Positions 8,641-17,946 of a DNA stretch of 64,000 bases are shown one piece after another; the first letter of the stretch is position 1; each line of letters opens with the position of its first letter. The DNA is from Streptomyces sclerotialus (lineage in GTDB: Bacteria; Actinomycetota; Actinomycetes; Streptomycetales; Streptomycetaceae). The position numbers and the translations under genes were made by a program. Under the pieces are notes generated by a model, which saw only the letters and a list, made by a program, of their open reading frames with translations, was not told where the DNA came from and searched no databases. The stretch is from contig NZ_JBFOHP010000002.1 of the NCBI RefSeq assembly GCF_040907265.1, forward strand, positions 4,960,001 to 5,024,000. The letters are read 5' to 3'.

Positions 8641-8994
8641 ATGGACGTAGTGATCAATGTGTTCGTCATCCTGCACATCATCGGCATCGCCTCGCTGCTC
8701 GGCGGCTTCCTCACGCAGATGAAGGCGATGGGCGCGGGCACCGCCCGCTTCGTGCCCGCGATGCTGCACGGCGCGATCACGATGCTGGTGACCGGCGTCG
8801 TCCTGGTGGGCCTGAACCAGATGCAGGACTACGCGGTCGACAACATCAAGATCGGCGTCAAGCTCGCCGTCCTGATCGTGATCCTCGGCCTGGTCTACGT
8901 GAAGCGGGACGAGGAGAAGGTCGAGAAGCCGCTCTTCGGGCTCGTCGGCCTGCTCACGGTCGTCAACATCTGCATCGCCGTGCTCTGGACCTGA
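8641..8994 (+). CDS. small integral membrane protein
   Basis: A 117-residue protein starting at ATG 8641 (MDVVINVFVILHIIGIASLL). Four hydrophobic segments are visible at about residues 3-25, 40-60, 70-90 and 98-115, separated by short polar loops, with a KRDEEKVEK loop before the last helix. It has no cofactor or catalytic motif. The fold and helix pattern are common in actinobacterial conserved membrane proteins of unknown function. It is followed by a short tandem repeat and a strong terminator. Confidence 0.8.
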   Translation: MDVVINVFVILHIIGIASLLGGFLTQMKAMGAGTARFVPAMLHGAITMLVTGVVLVGLNQMQDYAVDNIKIGVKLAVLIVILGLVYVKRDEEKVEKPLFGLVGLLTVVNICIAVLWT

Positions 8995-9051
8995 CACCCG
9001 GCCCGTTCCGGCACACCCGGCCCGGTCCCGGTACACCCGGCCCGGTCCGGC
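8994..9051. repeat. three tandem copies of a 19-20-base GC repeat
   Basis: Three consecutive units begin ACACCCGGCCCG at 8994, 9013 and 9033. They lie just after the stop codon of the membrane protein gene. No function can be assigned. Confidence 0.75.
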
Positions 9052-9070
9052 GCGACGGACACACGACACG

Positions 9071-9108
9071 CGAAGTGCGCGGCTGCCCGAGGGCGGCCGC
9101 GCACTTCG
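9071..9108. terminator. strong hairpin between convergent genes
   Basis: A perfect 13-bp stem (CGAAGTGCGCGGC / GCCGCGCACTTCG) with a 12-base loop. It sits between the plus-strand membrane protein gene and the minus-strand NlpC/P60 gene, so it probably acts as a bidirectional terminator. Confidence 0.8.
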
Positions 9109-9132
9109 TCGTTCCGGGGGCTGGCCAGGGGC

Positions 9133-10314
9133 TCAGGCCGGTCGTACGTTCCCGTAGATCGGCATGTAGTAGATCGACTCCACGCGGACGTTCGTGCCCG
9201 GCTTCGGGGCGTGGATCATCTTGCCGTCGCCTATGTACATCCCGACGTGGCTGATGTCGTCGTAGAAGAAGACCAGGTCACCCGGTTGCAGATCCTTCGT
9301 CGCGACCCGCGTGCCGGTCTTCACCTGGTCCCAGGTCGTCCGCGGCAGCGAAACGCCCGCCGCCTTCCACGCGGCCTGGGTGAGCCCCGAGCAGTCGTAC
9401 GACGTGGGGCCGGTCGCGCCCCAGACGTACGGCTTGCCCAGCTGCGCGCGGGCGAAGGCGATGGCCTTCTCCGCCTTGGTGGCGTACGCACCGTCGGACG
9501 TCCCGGAGCCGGTACCGGACCCGCTGCCCGTCCCGGACCCGGACCCGCCGTCCGTACCGCCCGTGCCGCCGCCCGTACCGCCGTCCTGCTGCTCCTGCCG
9601 CTCGCGCTCGGCCTGCTCCCGCGCCAGCTCCTCGGCCTTGCGCTGCGCCTCGGCCTCCTTCTTGCGCTCCAGCTCCGCGAGCCGCGCCTTCTCCTGCGCG
9701 GTCAGCCGGGACAGCAGCTCCCGGGCCTCGGTCAGCTTGCCCTGGACGTCCTGCTTGGCCGTCTTCAGCGTCTCCTGGGACTTCTGCAGCTCCTCCAGGC
9801 CCTTGACCGCCTGCGTCCGCTTACGTGCGGCCTGCGCCTGCTGGTCCTGGTAGTCGGCGACGGCCTCCTGCTGGCGGCCGGTGAGCCGTTCCATCAGGTG
9901 GTTGCGGTCCACGAACTGCTGCGGGTCCTGCGCCAGCATCAGCTGCGCGGTCGGGCTCAGCCCGCCGGAGCGGTACTGCGCGGAGGCGAAGGTGCCCAGC
10001 TCACGCCGGGCCTCGTTCATCTTCTCGGTCCGCCGGGCCGCGGCCTCCCGCAGCCCGTCCACCTTCTCGCGCTGGGTGCCGGCGCGCTCCTTGGCGGCGT
10101 TGTACTTCTGGGTGGCGACCTCGGCCTGCCGGTACAGGCCGTCGACCTTCTTCTTGACCTCCTCGATGGAGGGCTCGGGCTTCCTGGGGGCCGCGTCCGC
10201 GGTCTGGGTGAGCAGCGTGACCGAGGCCAGCGCTGCGGTGGTGAGCCCGGCCGCCGTGCGGCGGTGCGCGGGCACGGTGAGCATGCGGGTGCGCGGCTTG
10301 CGATGAGACGCCAA
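9133..10314 (-). CDS. secreted NlpC/P60 peptidoglycan endopeptidase
   Basis: A 393-residue protein. The TTG at 10314 (MASHRKPRTRM...) is preferred: GGAAGGAG lies 9 bases upstream and the N-terminus matches the usual MASHR-type start of Streptomyces paralogues. A signal peptide (about residues 1-41, ending TADA-AP) leads into a coiled coil (about 45-235, Lys/Glu/Gln-rich), a Gly/Ser/Thr linker and the NlpC/P60 domain. Catalytic Cys308 is in YDCSGLTQAAW, with the His in HVGMYIGDG and a further polar residue downstream (MIHAPKPG). It cleaves stem-peptide bonds (D-gamma-Glu to DAP or similar) outside the cell. A predicted c-di-AMP riboswitch occupies its leader. Confidence 0.93.
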   Translation of the reverse strand: MASHRKPRTRMLTVPAHRRTAAGLTTAALASVTLLTQTADAAPRKPEPSIEEVKKKVDGLYRQAEVATQKYNAAKERAGTQREKVDGLREAAARRTEKMNEARRELGTFASAQYRSGGLSPTAQLMLAQDPQQFVDRNHLMERLTGRQQEAVADYQDQQAQAARKRTQAVKGLEELQKSQETLKTAKQDVQGKLTEARELLSRLTAQEKARLAELERKKEAEAQRKAEELAREQAERERQEQQDGGTGGGTGGTDGGSGSGTGSGSGTGSGTSDGAYATKAEKAIAFARAQLGKPYVWGATGPTSYDCSGLTQAAWKAAGVSLPRTTWDQVKTGTRVATKDLQPGDLVFFYDDISHVGMYIGDGKMIHAPKPGTNVRVESIYYMPIYGNVRPA

Positions 10315-10324
10315 GGCCGGCGAC

Positions 10325-10515
10325 TCCTTCCGTGGACCGCCTACCGGGTTAGCTGTCGGGTTCGGGCGATGCCGCATTGCTGCGGCGTACTACGGAAGGT
10401 GCCCTACGGCCGTGCGGATCGCTCCGCAGCGGCCGATTCACCCCGGTCGTACGTGGGCCCTCCTGGGCCGAAGGCGGCGACAGGAGGGAGGGTCCCCGGC
10501 TCCGGCTGTCGTGCG
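10325..10515 (-). promoter_or_regulatory. ydaO/yuaA-type (c-di-AMP) riboswitch
   Basis: Reading the minus strand towards the NlpC/P60 gene, the conserved blocks appear in order: GCCGGAGCCGGGGACCC (about 10510-10493), CGGGGTGAATCGGCCG, GGCCGTAGGGCACCTTCC, then CCCGAACCCGACAGCTAACC and GGTAGGCGG, ending directly before the GGAAGGAG ribosome-binding site. These blocks match the ydaO class, which in Streptomyces commonly controls wall hydrolases and turns expression off when c-di-AMP is bound. The 5' limit is approximate. No covariance-model search was run. Confidence 0.85.
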
Positions 10516-10847
10516 TACGGACAGGCCGGACTCGGCGGGGCGGCCCGTGCCGGTGCTGTCACCGGCGGTGGGGCGGGCTGCCCGGTCGGCACGGTAACCA
10601 ACTCGTGTGACTCCTGTGAAGGCTGATGTTCGATTTGCCCGCAATCTTTTCGTGACCTGATCGTGTCCGTGCCGATGTGCGCCCGGCTGTGACCACGGAC
10701 TGTCCGGTGGTGTTGTCCGTCCGTGACCGGATGCCGCGTGCCGTATGCTCCGCGGCCGCCCGTCCGCCCCGCCCCAGGTGTGTCCTTGCCCCCGAATTCC
10801 GCGGGCGGGGCCGGGCTGTCGGTGGGGCGGCCTAGACTCGGTGGGCG

Positions 10848-13334
10848 ATGAGCAGCCTCTTTGACGACAGCTTCCTGGCGGACCTCGAGCCCAAGGACGA
10901 GGAGCCGCCGCCTCCCGAGGACGAGGACCGTCCGGCAGCGGAGGAGGTGCCGCACGACCTCTTCGGCGGCCGCTACGACGCACCCGCGCCGAGGGACGCG
11001 TACTACCGCGACGGCGCCGCCCGCCCGGCGGTCGACCCGGCCGCGCTGCTGGAGGGGCTGAACGACCAGCAGAAGGCCGCCGTCGTGCACAGCGGCGGCG
11101 CGCTGCTCATCGTCGCGGGCGCCGGCTCCGGCAAGACCCGCGTCCTCACGCACCGCATCGCGCATCTGCTCGGCGCACGCGGCGTCCACCCCGGCCAGAT
11201 CCTCGCGATCACGTTCACGAACAAGGCCGCGGGCGAGATGAAGGAGCGCGTGGAGGAGCTGGTCGGCCCGCGCGCCAACGCCATGTGGGTCTCCACCTTC
11301 CACAGCGCCTGCGTGCGCATCCTGCGCCGCGAGTCCAAGAAGCTGGGCTTCACGTCGTCGTTCTCGATCTACGACGCCGCCGACTCCAAGCGGCTGATGG
11401 CCCTGGTCTGCCGCGATCTGGACCTGGACCCCAAGCGCTTCCCGCCCAAGTCCTTCAGTGCGAAGATCTCCAACCTCAAGAACGAGCTCATCGACCACGA
11501 GGACTTCGCCGCGACGGCCGCGGACGGCTTCGAGAAGACCCTGGCCGAGGCGTACACGATGTACCAGGCACGGCTGCGCGAGGCCAACGCCCTGGACTTC
11601 GACGACATCATCATGACGACGGTGAACCTCCTCCAGGCGTTCCCGGACGTCGCGGACCACTACCGCCGCCGCTTCCGGCACGTCCTGGTCGACGAGTACC
11701 AGGACACCAACCACGCCCAGTACACCCTCGTGCGCGAGCTGGTGGGCCCCGGGACGCCCGAGGTGCCCGCCGCCGAGCTGTGCGTCGTCGGCGACGCCGA
11801 CCAGTCGATCTACGCCTTCCGCGGCGCCACGATCCGGAACATCCTCCAGTTCGAGGAGGACTACCCGGACGCGACCACGATCCTGCTGGAGCAGAACTAC
11901 CGCTCCTCGCAGACGATCCTCTCGGCCGCCAACGCCGTCATCGAGCGCAACGAGAACCGCCGCCCGAAGAACCTCTGGACGGACGCCGGCACCGGCCCGA
12001 AGATCACCGGCTATGTCGCCGACACCGAGCACGACGAGGCGCAGTTCGTCGCCGACGAGATCGACCGGCTGACGGACGCGGGCGAGACCAGGGCCGGCGA
12101 CGTCGCGATCTTCTACCGCACCAACGCCCAGTCCCGTGTCTTCGAAGAGGTCTTCATCCGGGTCGGGCTGCCCTACAAGGTCGTCGGCGGCGTGCGGTTC
12201 TACGAGCGCAAGGAGGTCCGGGATGTCCTCGCGTACCTGCGCGTGCTGGCCAACCCCGAGGACGCCGTCCCGCTGCGCCGCATCCTGAACGTGCCCAAGC
12301 GCGGCATCGGCGACCGCGCCGAGGCCATGATCGAGGCGCTCGCGCTGCGCGAGAAGATCACCTTCCCGCAGGCGCTGCGCCGCGTCGACGAGGCGTACGG
12401 CATGGCCGCCCGCTCCGCGAACGCCGTCAAGCGCTTCAACACGCTCATGGAGGAGCTGCGGACCATCGCGGAGTCCGGCGCCGGGCCCGCGACCGTCCTG
12501 GAAGCGGTCCTGGAGCGTACGGGCTATCTGGCCGAGCTCCAGGCGTCCACGGACCCGCAGGACGAGACCCGGATCGAGAACCTCCAGGAGCTCGCGGCGG
12601 TCGCCCTCGAATTCGAGCAGGACCGCGCCGAGACGGAGACATCAGGGGCCGCCGCCCCGGGACCCGGCACGCTCTCCGACTTCCTGGAGCAGGTCGCCCT
12701 GGTCGCCGACTCCGACCAGATCCCCGACGAGGACGAGGAGGGCACGGGCGTCATCACGCTCATGACCCTGCACACCGCCAAGGGCCTGGAGTTCCCGACC
12801 GTCTTCCTGACCGGCATGGAGGACGGCGTCTTCCCGCACATGCGCGCGCTCGGCCAGACCAAGGAGCTGGAGGAGGAGCGGCGGCTGGCGTACGTCGGCA
12901 TCACCCGCGCCCAGGAGCGGCTCTACCTCACCCGCTCCACGATGCGCAGCGCCTGGGGCCAGCCCCAGTACAACCCGCAGTCCCGCTTCCTGGAGGAGAT
13001 CCCGGACGAGTACGTCGAATGGAAGCGGACCGGGCCGGCGACGCCGTCCGCCTCCATGGGCGGGCTCTCCTCGGGCCTGTCCGGCGGCGGCTTCGGTTCC
13101 TCGGTCACCTCCTCGCGGAGCAAGGCCGGGCCGAGCGGCTTCGCGACCCGGCGGGCGAAGGACCGGCAGGTGGTCGCGCTGGCCATCGGTGACCGCGTCT
13201 CGCACGACAGCTTCGGGCTCGGCACGGTCGTCGGGGTCAAGGGCAGCGGCGACAACGCCGAGGCGACGATCGACTTCGGCGGCGAGAAGCCGAAGCGGCT
13301 GCTGCTGCGGTACGCGCCGGTGGAGAAGCTGTAG
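10848..13334 (+). CDS. pcrA: ATP-dependent DNA helicase PcrA/UvrD (superfamily 1A)
   Basis: An 828-residue 3'-5' helicase starting at ATG 10848. An acidic, Pro-rich extension (residues 1-65) precedes the Q motif (LNDQQ, 71-75) and Walker A GAGSGKT (91-97). The Walker B/DEYQD motif (VDEYQDTN), VVGDADQSIYAFRGA and the late motif TLHTAKGLEFPTVFLTG follow. The C-terminal Tudor-like domain (GDRVSHDSFGLGTVVGV...) is the RNA-polymerase contact found in PcrA. It acts in nucleotide excision repair, replication restart and removal of stalled polymerase. A 332-base untranslated stretch separates it from the riboswitch on the other strand; the promoter was not pinned down. Confidence 0.96.
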   Translation: MSSLFDDSFLADLEPKDEEPPPPEDEDRPAAEEVPHDLFGGRYDAPAPRDAYYRDGAARPAVDPAALLEGLNDQQKAAVVHSGGALLIVAGAGSGKTRVLTHRIAHLLGARGVHPGQILAITFTNKAAGEMKERVEELVGPRANAMWVSTFHSACVRILRRESKKLGFTSSFSIYDAADSKRLMALVCRDLDLDPKRFPPKSFSAKISNLKNELIDHEDFAATAADGFEKTLAEAYTMYQARLREANALDFDDIIMTTVNLLQAFPDVADHYRRRFRHVLVDEYQDTNHAQYTLVRELVGPGTPEVPAAELCVVGDADQSIYAFRGATIRNILQFEEDYPDATTILLEQNYRSSQTILSAANAVIERNENRRPKNLWTDAGTGPKITGYVADTEHDEAQFVADEIDRLTDAGETRAGDVAIFYRTNAQSRVFEEVFIRVGLPYKVVGGVRFYERKEVRDVLAYLRVLANPEDAVPLRRILNVPKRGIGDRAEAMIEALALREKITFPQALRRVDEAYGMAARSANAVKRFNTLMEELRTIAESGAGPATVLEAVLERTGYLAELQASTDPQDETRIENLQELAAVALEFEQDRAETETSGAAAPGPGTLSDFLEQVALVADSDQIPDEDEEGTGVITLMTLHTAKGLEFPTVFLTGMEDGVFPHMRALGQTKELEEERRLAYVGITRAQERLYLTRSTMRSAWGQPQYNPQSRFLEEIPDEYVEWKRTGPATPSASMGGLSSGLSGGGFGSSVTSSRSKAGPSGFATRRAKDRQVVALAIGDRVSHDSFGLGTVVGVKGSGDNAEATIDFGGEKPKRLLLRYAPVEKL

Positions 13335-13355
13335 CAGTCCGCGCCGTACGCACAG

Positions 13356-13386
13356 GTGGCCCGGCCCCCTCGGGGGACCGGGCCAC
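13356..13386. terminator. hairpin between convergent pcrA and M23 peptidase genes
   Basis: GTGGCCCGG (13356-13364) pairs with CCGGGCCAC (13378-13386), with extra C/G pairing inside the loop. It is 22 bases after the pcrA stop and probably serves both strands. Confidence 0.75.
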
Positions 13387-13457
13387 CGGCGTACGTGGTT
13401 CCGGTCGGCTCAGTGGGGACGAGGCCCCCGGGGACGAGGCCCCTGGAGACGAGACCC

Positions 13458-15203
13458 TCAGTTCGGGTCGAGGCCCTTGGAGCGCAGCCAGGGCAGCGGG
13501 TCTATCGCGTCACCGCCGCCCGGATGCACCTCGAAGTGCAGGTGCGGCCCGGTGGAGTTGCCGGAGTTGCCCGAGTACGCGATGACGTCGCCGGCCTTGA
13601 CCGTGCCCGAGCGGATCTTGGCGCTGCTCAGGTGGCAGTACCAGGTCTCGGTGCCGTCCGGCGCGGTGATCTCCACCATGTTGCCGTAGGCGGGGTTCCA
13701 CTTGGTGACGACCGTGCCGTCGGTCGCGGCCATCACGGGCGTGCCGTAGCTGACCGGGAAGTCGATCCCGGAGTGCAGCGACATCCAGTTGACGCCGGCC
13801 TGCCCGTACAGCGCGCTCAGCCCGTGCTGTTTGACCGGCAATGCGAACTTCGGACGCAGCGCCTCCTTGCGCGCGGCCTCCTCGGCCTTGCGCTTCTTCT
13901 CGGCGGCCGCCCGGGCCTGCAGGTCGAGACGTTCCTGCGTACGGCTGGCACGGTCGGCGAAGTCGTTCGCGTCCGCGCTGAGGTTGGAGAGCTGGGAGTC
14001 CAGCTTGTTGTTCGCGGCGGACGGCTTCACGGCCGAGGCGTCCGACGCGGCCTGCACGGCGGTGTCCTCGTCCTTGTCCGTCGCTCCGGAGACGGAGGCG
14101 GCCGCCACGGCGCACACGCCCATGGCCGCCACGGACGGCACGGCGACGGTCAGCAGCGCGGACTTCTTCGGCGTACGCCGCCGGCCCCGGCCGCCGCCGC
14201 TCCCGTGCGCCTCACGCCGGGCGGCCCGGCGGCCACCGGGAGCGGCCCCGGCGCCTTCGGGAGCGCCCTCGGGGGAGACGGCGGGGGCGGGGATGATCGT
14301 GGTGACGGCGGAGTGGAGATCGTCGTCGGGGGCCTCGTCGTAGGCCGTGCCGTCGGGGGCGGCTTCGCCGACGGCGGCTGCCGCGTCGTCGCCCGCGACA
14401 TCGAACTGACCGATGTCGAACTGCGCGGTGTCGAACTGTCCGGTGTCGAAGGGGCCGGTCCCGAACTGCGTCGCGTCGAACTGGGCCGTCTCGAACGGGT
14501 CCGCCTCGAACTGGCCTGGCTCGTACTGGGCCGTCTCGAACTGCGCGCCCTGATAGGCCGAGTCGTACCCCTCGGCGCCGGACCAGGCCTCACTGTCCCA
14601 CTGCCCGGTGGCGGCACCGGCGTCCTGCGCGGCGTACCCGTCGTACGAACCGGCGGCATCGTACGTACCAGCGATGCCGTACGCGCCAGTGGTGTCGTAC
14701 GCACCGGTGTCGGCGTCGTACGACGCGCTCGGATCGTACGCACCGCTCATGTCGAAGCTGCCGGTACCGGTACCGGTACCGGTGCCGGTGCCGGTGTCAC
14801 TGCCGGTGTTGTCGTACGACCCGTACGCATACGGGTCGTACGCGCCCGTCCCGTACCCGGTGGCGTACGTACCGGTGTCGTATGTCGCGTTGGCGTCGTA
14901 CGCACCGCTCACGTCGTAGCTGCCGGTGTCGTACGCTCCGCCGTCGTGCGTCGGCCCACCGTCGTAGGTCACCGTGCCGTAGGCCCCGGAGTCGTAGGCG
15001 GCCGCTTCGTACATGGTCGGGTCGTACGCTCCGGTGGCATACGCCCCGGTGTCGTACGTTCCGGTGGTGTACCCGTCGTACGCGGCGTAACCGAGCTGGG
15101 TGTCCTGCTGCCCGTGCGACTCGTAACCGGGATGGGGCCCGTACGAGGCGTCAGCAGCAGAGCCGGTCGGGTCTTGGTTCCCCGACGGGTGACGGTCGTT
15201 CAC
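13458..15203 (-). CDS. M23 (LytM-type) metallopeptidase with Tyr/Asp/Gly repeat region
   Basis: About 581 residues. The start is one of TTG 15209, GTG 15206 or GTG 15203; the last has the best spacing to GAGAAG. Residues about 20-280 are a degenerate repeat of YDTGAY/QFDTAQF-type units, rich in Tyr, Asp and Gly with no Cys. A basic stretch and one membrane helix (about 325-350) follow, so the repeats would face the cytoplasm. Next come a short coiled coil and an extracellular M23 domain with zinc ligands His477 and Asp481 (HSGID) and His554/His556 (HLHFEV). M23 enzymes cut peptidoglycan cross-links or activate other hydrolases. The long cytoplasmic repeat is unusual for the family. Confidence 0.9.
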   Translation of the reverse strand: MNDRHPSGNQDPTGSAADASYGPHPGYESHGQQDTQLGYAAYDGYTTGTYDTGAYATGAYDPTMYEAAAYDSGAYGTVTYDGGPTHDGGAYDTGSYDVSGAYDANATYDTGTYATGYGTGAYDPYAYGSYDNTGSDTGTGTGTGTGTGSFDMSGAYDPSASYDADTGAYDTTGAYGIAGTYDAAGSYDGYAAQDAGAATGQWDSEAWSGAEGYDSAYQGAQFETAQYEPGQFEADPFETAQFDATQFGTGPFDTGQFDTAQFDIGQFDVAGDDAAAAVGEAAPDGTAYDEAPDDDLHSAVTTIIPAPAVSPEGAPEGAGAAPGGRRAARREAHGSGGGRGRRRTPKKSALLTVAVPSVAAMGVCAVAAASVSGATDKDEDTAVQAASDASAVKPSAANNKLDSQLSNLSADANDFADRASRTQERLDLQARAAAEKKRKAEEAARKEALRPKFALPVKQHGLSALYGQAGVNWMSLHSGIDFPVSYGTPVMAATDGTVVTKWNPAYGNMVEITAPDGTETWYCHLSSAKIRSGTVKAGDVIAYSGNSGNSTGPHLHFEVHPGGGDAIDPLPWLRSKGLDPN

Positions 15204-15456
15204 CACCAACTTCTCTTTCGCCTCGGCAGCAGGAGAATTAGCGGCGACTGTACCCGGCGGTATGCGACGGCGACAATCTTCCGTAGGTTTCGGGCCCTTC
15301 CAGACCGGGCATTTGGCCGTCTTTCGGAGGACGTCAGGCGCGTTCTTGGCGCCGCGTTCGAAGAATGTTCGAGATCAATTGGTGTGGATGTCGGGTCGGG
15401 CGCGGGGGTTCGGACGCTCGACCCGACGACGGGCCGGGTTGGCCGGATCCGGGAGG

Positions 15457-16749
15457 TCAGGCGACGGATGCCTGGTCGGAGGCGGTTTCTCCGGGGGAGG
15501 TCCCGGGCGGCGCCCCGGACGAGGACCCGGACGAGGGCACGGGTGATGTGCCGGGCGGGATGCCGGGACTCGCCGGCTGTGCCGGGTCCGTCGGATCCGG
15601 GGAGGCCAGCGCCTCGCGGATGCCGGCGGCGACCGCACCGTTGACCGGAAAGGCCAGATGTCCGACACCGGAGACATGGATGTTCCGGACCCGGAGATCT
15701 TCATGATCGATCCGTGCCGTCTCGGCCGGAACCATCATCTGATCGAGATCGCTCCAGAAGCAGACGAAATGCGTCCGGCAATTCGGCGCGGGCCGGGCCA
15801 AATCCTTGATCACGTCCGAATCCGTCCGCATCTGGCGCACGAGCGGGTGCGCGGGGAGCAGCGCCGCGAGGCGGGTGCCCCCGTGCGGCGTACCGAGCGT
15901 GACCAGTGTCCGGATCCGTGCGTCCCCGCCCAGCCGCTGCACGTAGTACCGCGCGATCAGACCGCCGAGACTGTGTCCGACCATGTCGATACGGCGGTGA
16001 CCGGTCCGCTCGCAGAGATCCTCCACGTGGCGCCCCAGCAGCTCGGCGGCCTTGCGTATGTCGCACGTGAGGGGGGAGTAGTTGAGCGCCTCCAGGTGGC
16101 GCCAGCCGTGCCGGCGCAGCGAACGGCGCAGCAGTACGAAGACGGAACGGTTGTCGATGAAGCCGTGCAGCAGCAGCACGGGCGGGTGCGACCGGCCCTC
16201 GGTCGGCAGGAGAGCCGGCGCGGGCAGCCGCTCAGCCCCGCACCCGGCCTGCGCTCCCGCGTCGGTACCTGGTGCGGTCCCGGCGCCTGTTCCGGTCCCG
16301 GTGCCGGTTGCGGCCGCTGCCTTGGCGCGCGGCCGACGGCCGGCTCCGGTCGTCTTCGTCCCGGCGCCCGTTGCGGCGCCCGTTGTGGCGTCCGCCCCGG
16401 TGTTCGGTTCGGCGCCCGGTGCGGTGTCCGCTCTGGTTCTGGCCCCCCGGGCGCGGGCGATGTCATCGGTCACGGCGTGCCGTACCGCGCCGACGGTGGT
16501 GCCGGCGGCCCCGTCGACCGCGTCGAGCGCGGCGGGGGCGTCGGGGTGGGTACCGGCGGCGTCAGTGGTGGTGGCAGCGGCGGCCGCACGGGCACGGGCG
16601 CGTGCCGCCGCTGCCGCGGCCTGCTCCTGCGAGACGCCCGTGGGGTACAGCAGCAGGTGCCCGGCGAGCACCGCCAGCTCCCAGGCCGTGACGCGCAGCA
16701 TGGCGGCGGAGGGGCGGATCAGACAGCAGAGAAAGGGCAAGGCCTTCAT
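15457..16749 (-). CDS. alpha/beta-hydrolase lipase/esterase
   Basis: A 430-residue protein from ATG 16749. A hydrophobic N-terminus (about residues 5-38) may anchor or export it. A low-complexity Ala/Thr/Gly/Arg stretch (about 43-170) precedes the catalytic domain: HGF at 195-197 (oxyanion region), GHSLGG with nucleophile Ser260, and TLGTPHGGT as in lipase class 2/PGAP1-like proteins. The Asp is likely in a SDLDQMMVP-type loop and the His in GVGHLAFP. A second disordered Pro/Ser tail closes the protein. It probably acts on lipid esters at or outside the membrane; substrate unknown. Confidence 0.87.
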   Translation of the reverse strand: MKALPFLCCLIRPSAAMLRVTAWELAVLAGHLLLYPTGVSQEQAAAAAARARARAAAAATTTDAAGTHPDAPAALDAVDGAAGTTVGAVRHAVTDDIARARGARTRADTAPGAEPNTGADATTGAATGAGTKTTGAGRRPRAKAAAATGTGTGTGAGTAPGTDAGAQAGCGAERLPAPALLPTEGRSHPPVLLLHGFIDNRSVFVLLRRSLRRHGWRHLEALNYSPLTCDIRKAAELLGRHVEDLCERTGHRRIDMVGHSLGGLIARYYVQRLGGDARIRTLVTLGTPHGGTRLAALLPAHPLVRQMRTDSDVIKDLARPAPNCRTHFVCFWSDLDQMMVPAETARIDHEDLRVRNIHVSGVGHLAFPVNGAVAAGIREALASPDPTDPAQPASPGIPPGTSPVPSSGSSSGAPPGTSPGETASDQASVA

Positions 16750-17332
16750 CGGCCGACCTCCCGAACGGCACGCGGAGGACGCCTCTGTCCCCCGTCATGC
16801 CCTCATGGGGAGCCGTCGGGTGCGTACACGGTCCCCGTACACCGTGCTCGCCTGTGAGTTGCGGTACCGGTACGGACCAGCCGGTGGTTGTCACCGAGGG
16901 CGGCACCCGACGGATACCCGGCCCGACGTGTGTCCCCGCTGCTCCTACGTCTGACGTACGTCCCATCCGTACGTGACGCGGTACCTGTTCCCCGCACACC
17001 GTGCGTGTGCATAGGGCCTGTACGTACCCGGAATGCGCACCTCCGTGCCGCGCGGCTCACGACGCGGCGGTGCGACGACCTGCTGCGGCTCCCTGCGCCG
17101 CCCCGCAGACGCCCCCGCCGCCTCGCGGCGGCGGGAGGTGATGCGGCGTACGGCGCGTAGCGAACGTGTCCCACGTGTGATTTCCCCCTCCCTCCATGTC
17201 GCGAAACGGCTCCGTACGCGATGCTGGGGATAACGTTCGTTCACGCTGGCGGCCGCCCGGGTGGCCGCGTATTCGGTTGTCGGCTCGACGGCACTGGTCA
17301 AGGCATGTGCCGCGCTTGGCTTGGAGGCAGTG
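16750..17332. other. 583-base intergenic region upstream of icmB
   Basis: No gene could be supported in either strand. A 9-bp perfect hairpin (17114-17122 / 17127-17135, loop TCGC) is visible, plus several short palindromic GTACGT/ACCGTG words. It must hold the promoters of the lipase gene (minus) and icmB (plus), but neither could be fixed by eye. Confidence 0.4.
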
Positions 17333-17800
<468 letters not shown>

Positions 17801-17837
17801 CCGGGCGCCGCGGGGAACTGCGGCGACGGGTACCGGG

Positions 17838-17885
17838 CCGGGCGCGGACCTGTGCGTCGGTCCGGGCGCGGACCTGTGCGTCGGT
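17838..17885. repeat. two perfect tandem copies of a 24-bp repeat
   Basis: Two identical 24-base units (beginning CCGGGCGCGGACCTG, at 17838 and 17862) lie between the convergent icmB and DUF5691 genes. It may be a replication-slippage product; no function is evident. Confidence 0.85.
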
Positions 17886-17946
17886 GCGGGAGCCGGGCCG
17901 GCCTCGGGGTGTCCGGGCGCCCGGGGCCGCGGCGCCGCGCGGGGGC

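Noticed and set aside
8994..9051. CRISPR-like array
   Set aside because: Three tandem units without spacers, and no cas genes in the window.
10516..10847. A small gene between the riboswitch and pcrA
   Set aside because: Candidate frames lack ribosome-binding sites and have composition unlike coding sequence; the region is better read as untranslated promoter sequence.
16082..16954. Plus-strand frame of Ala/Pro/Ser repeats opposite the lipase
   Set aside because: It is an antisense shadow of the lipase low-complexity linker.
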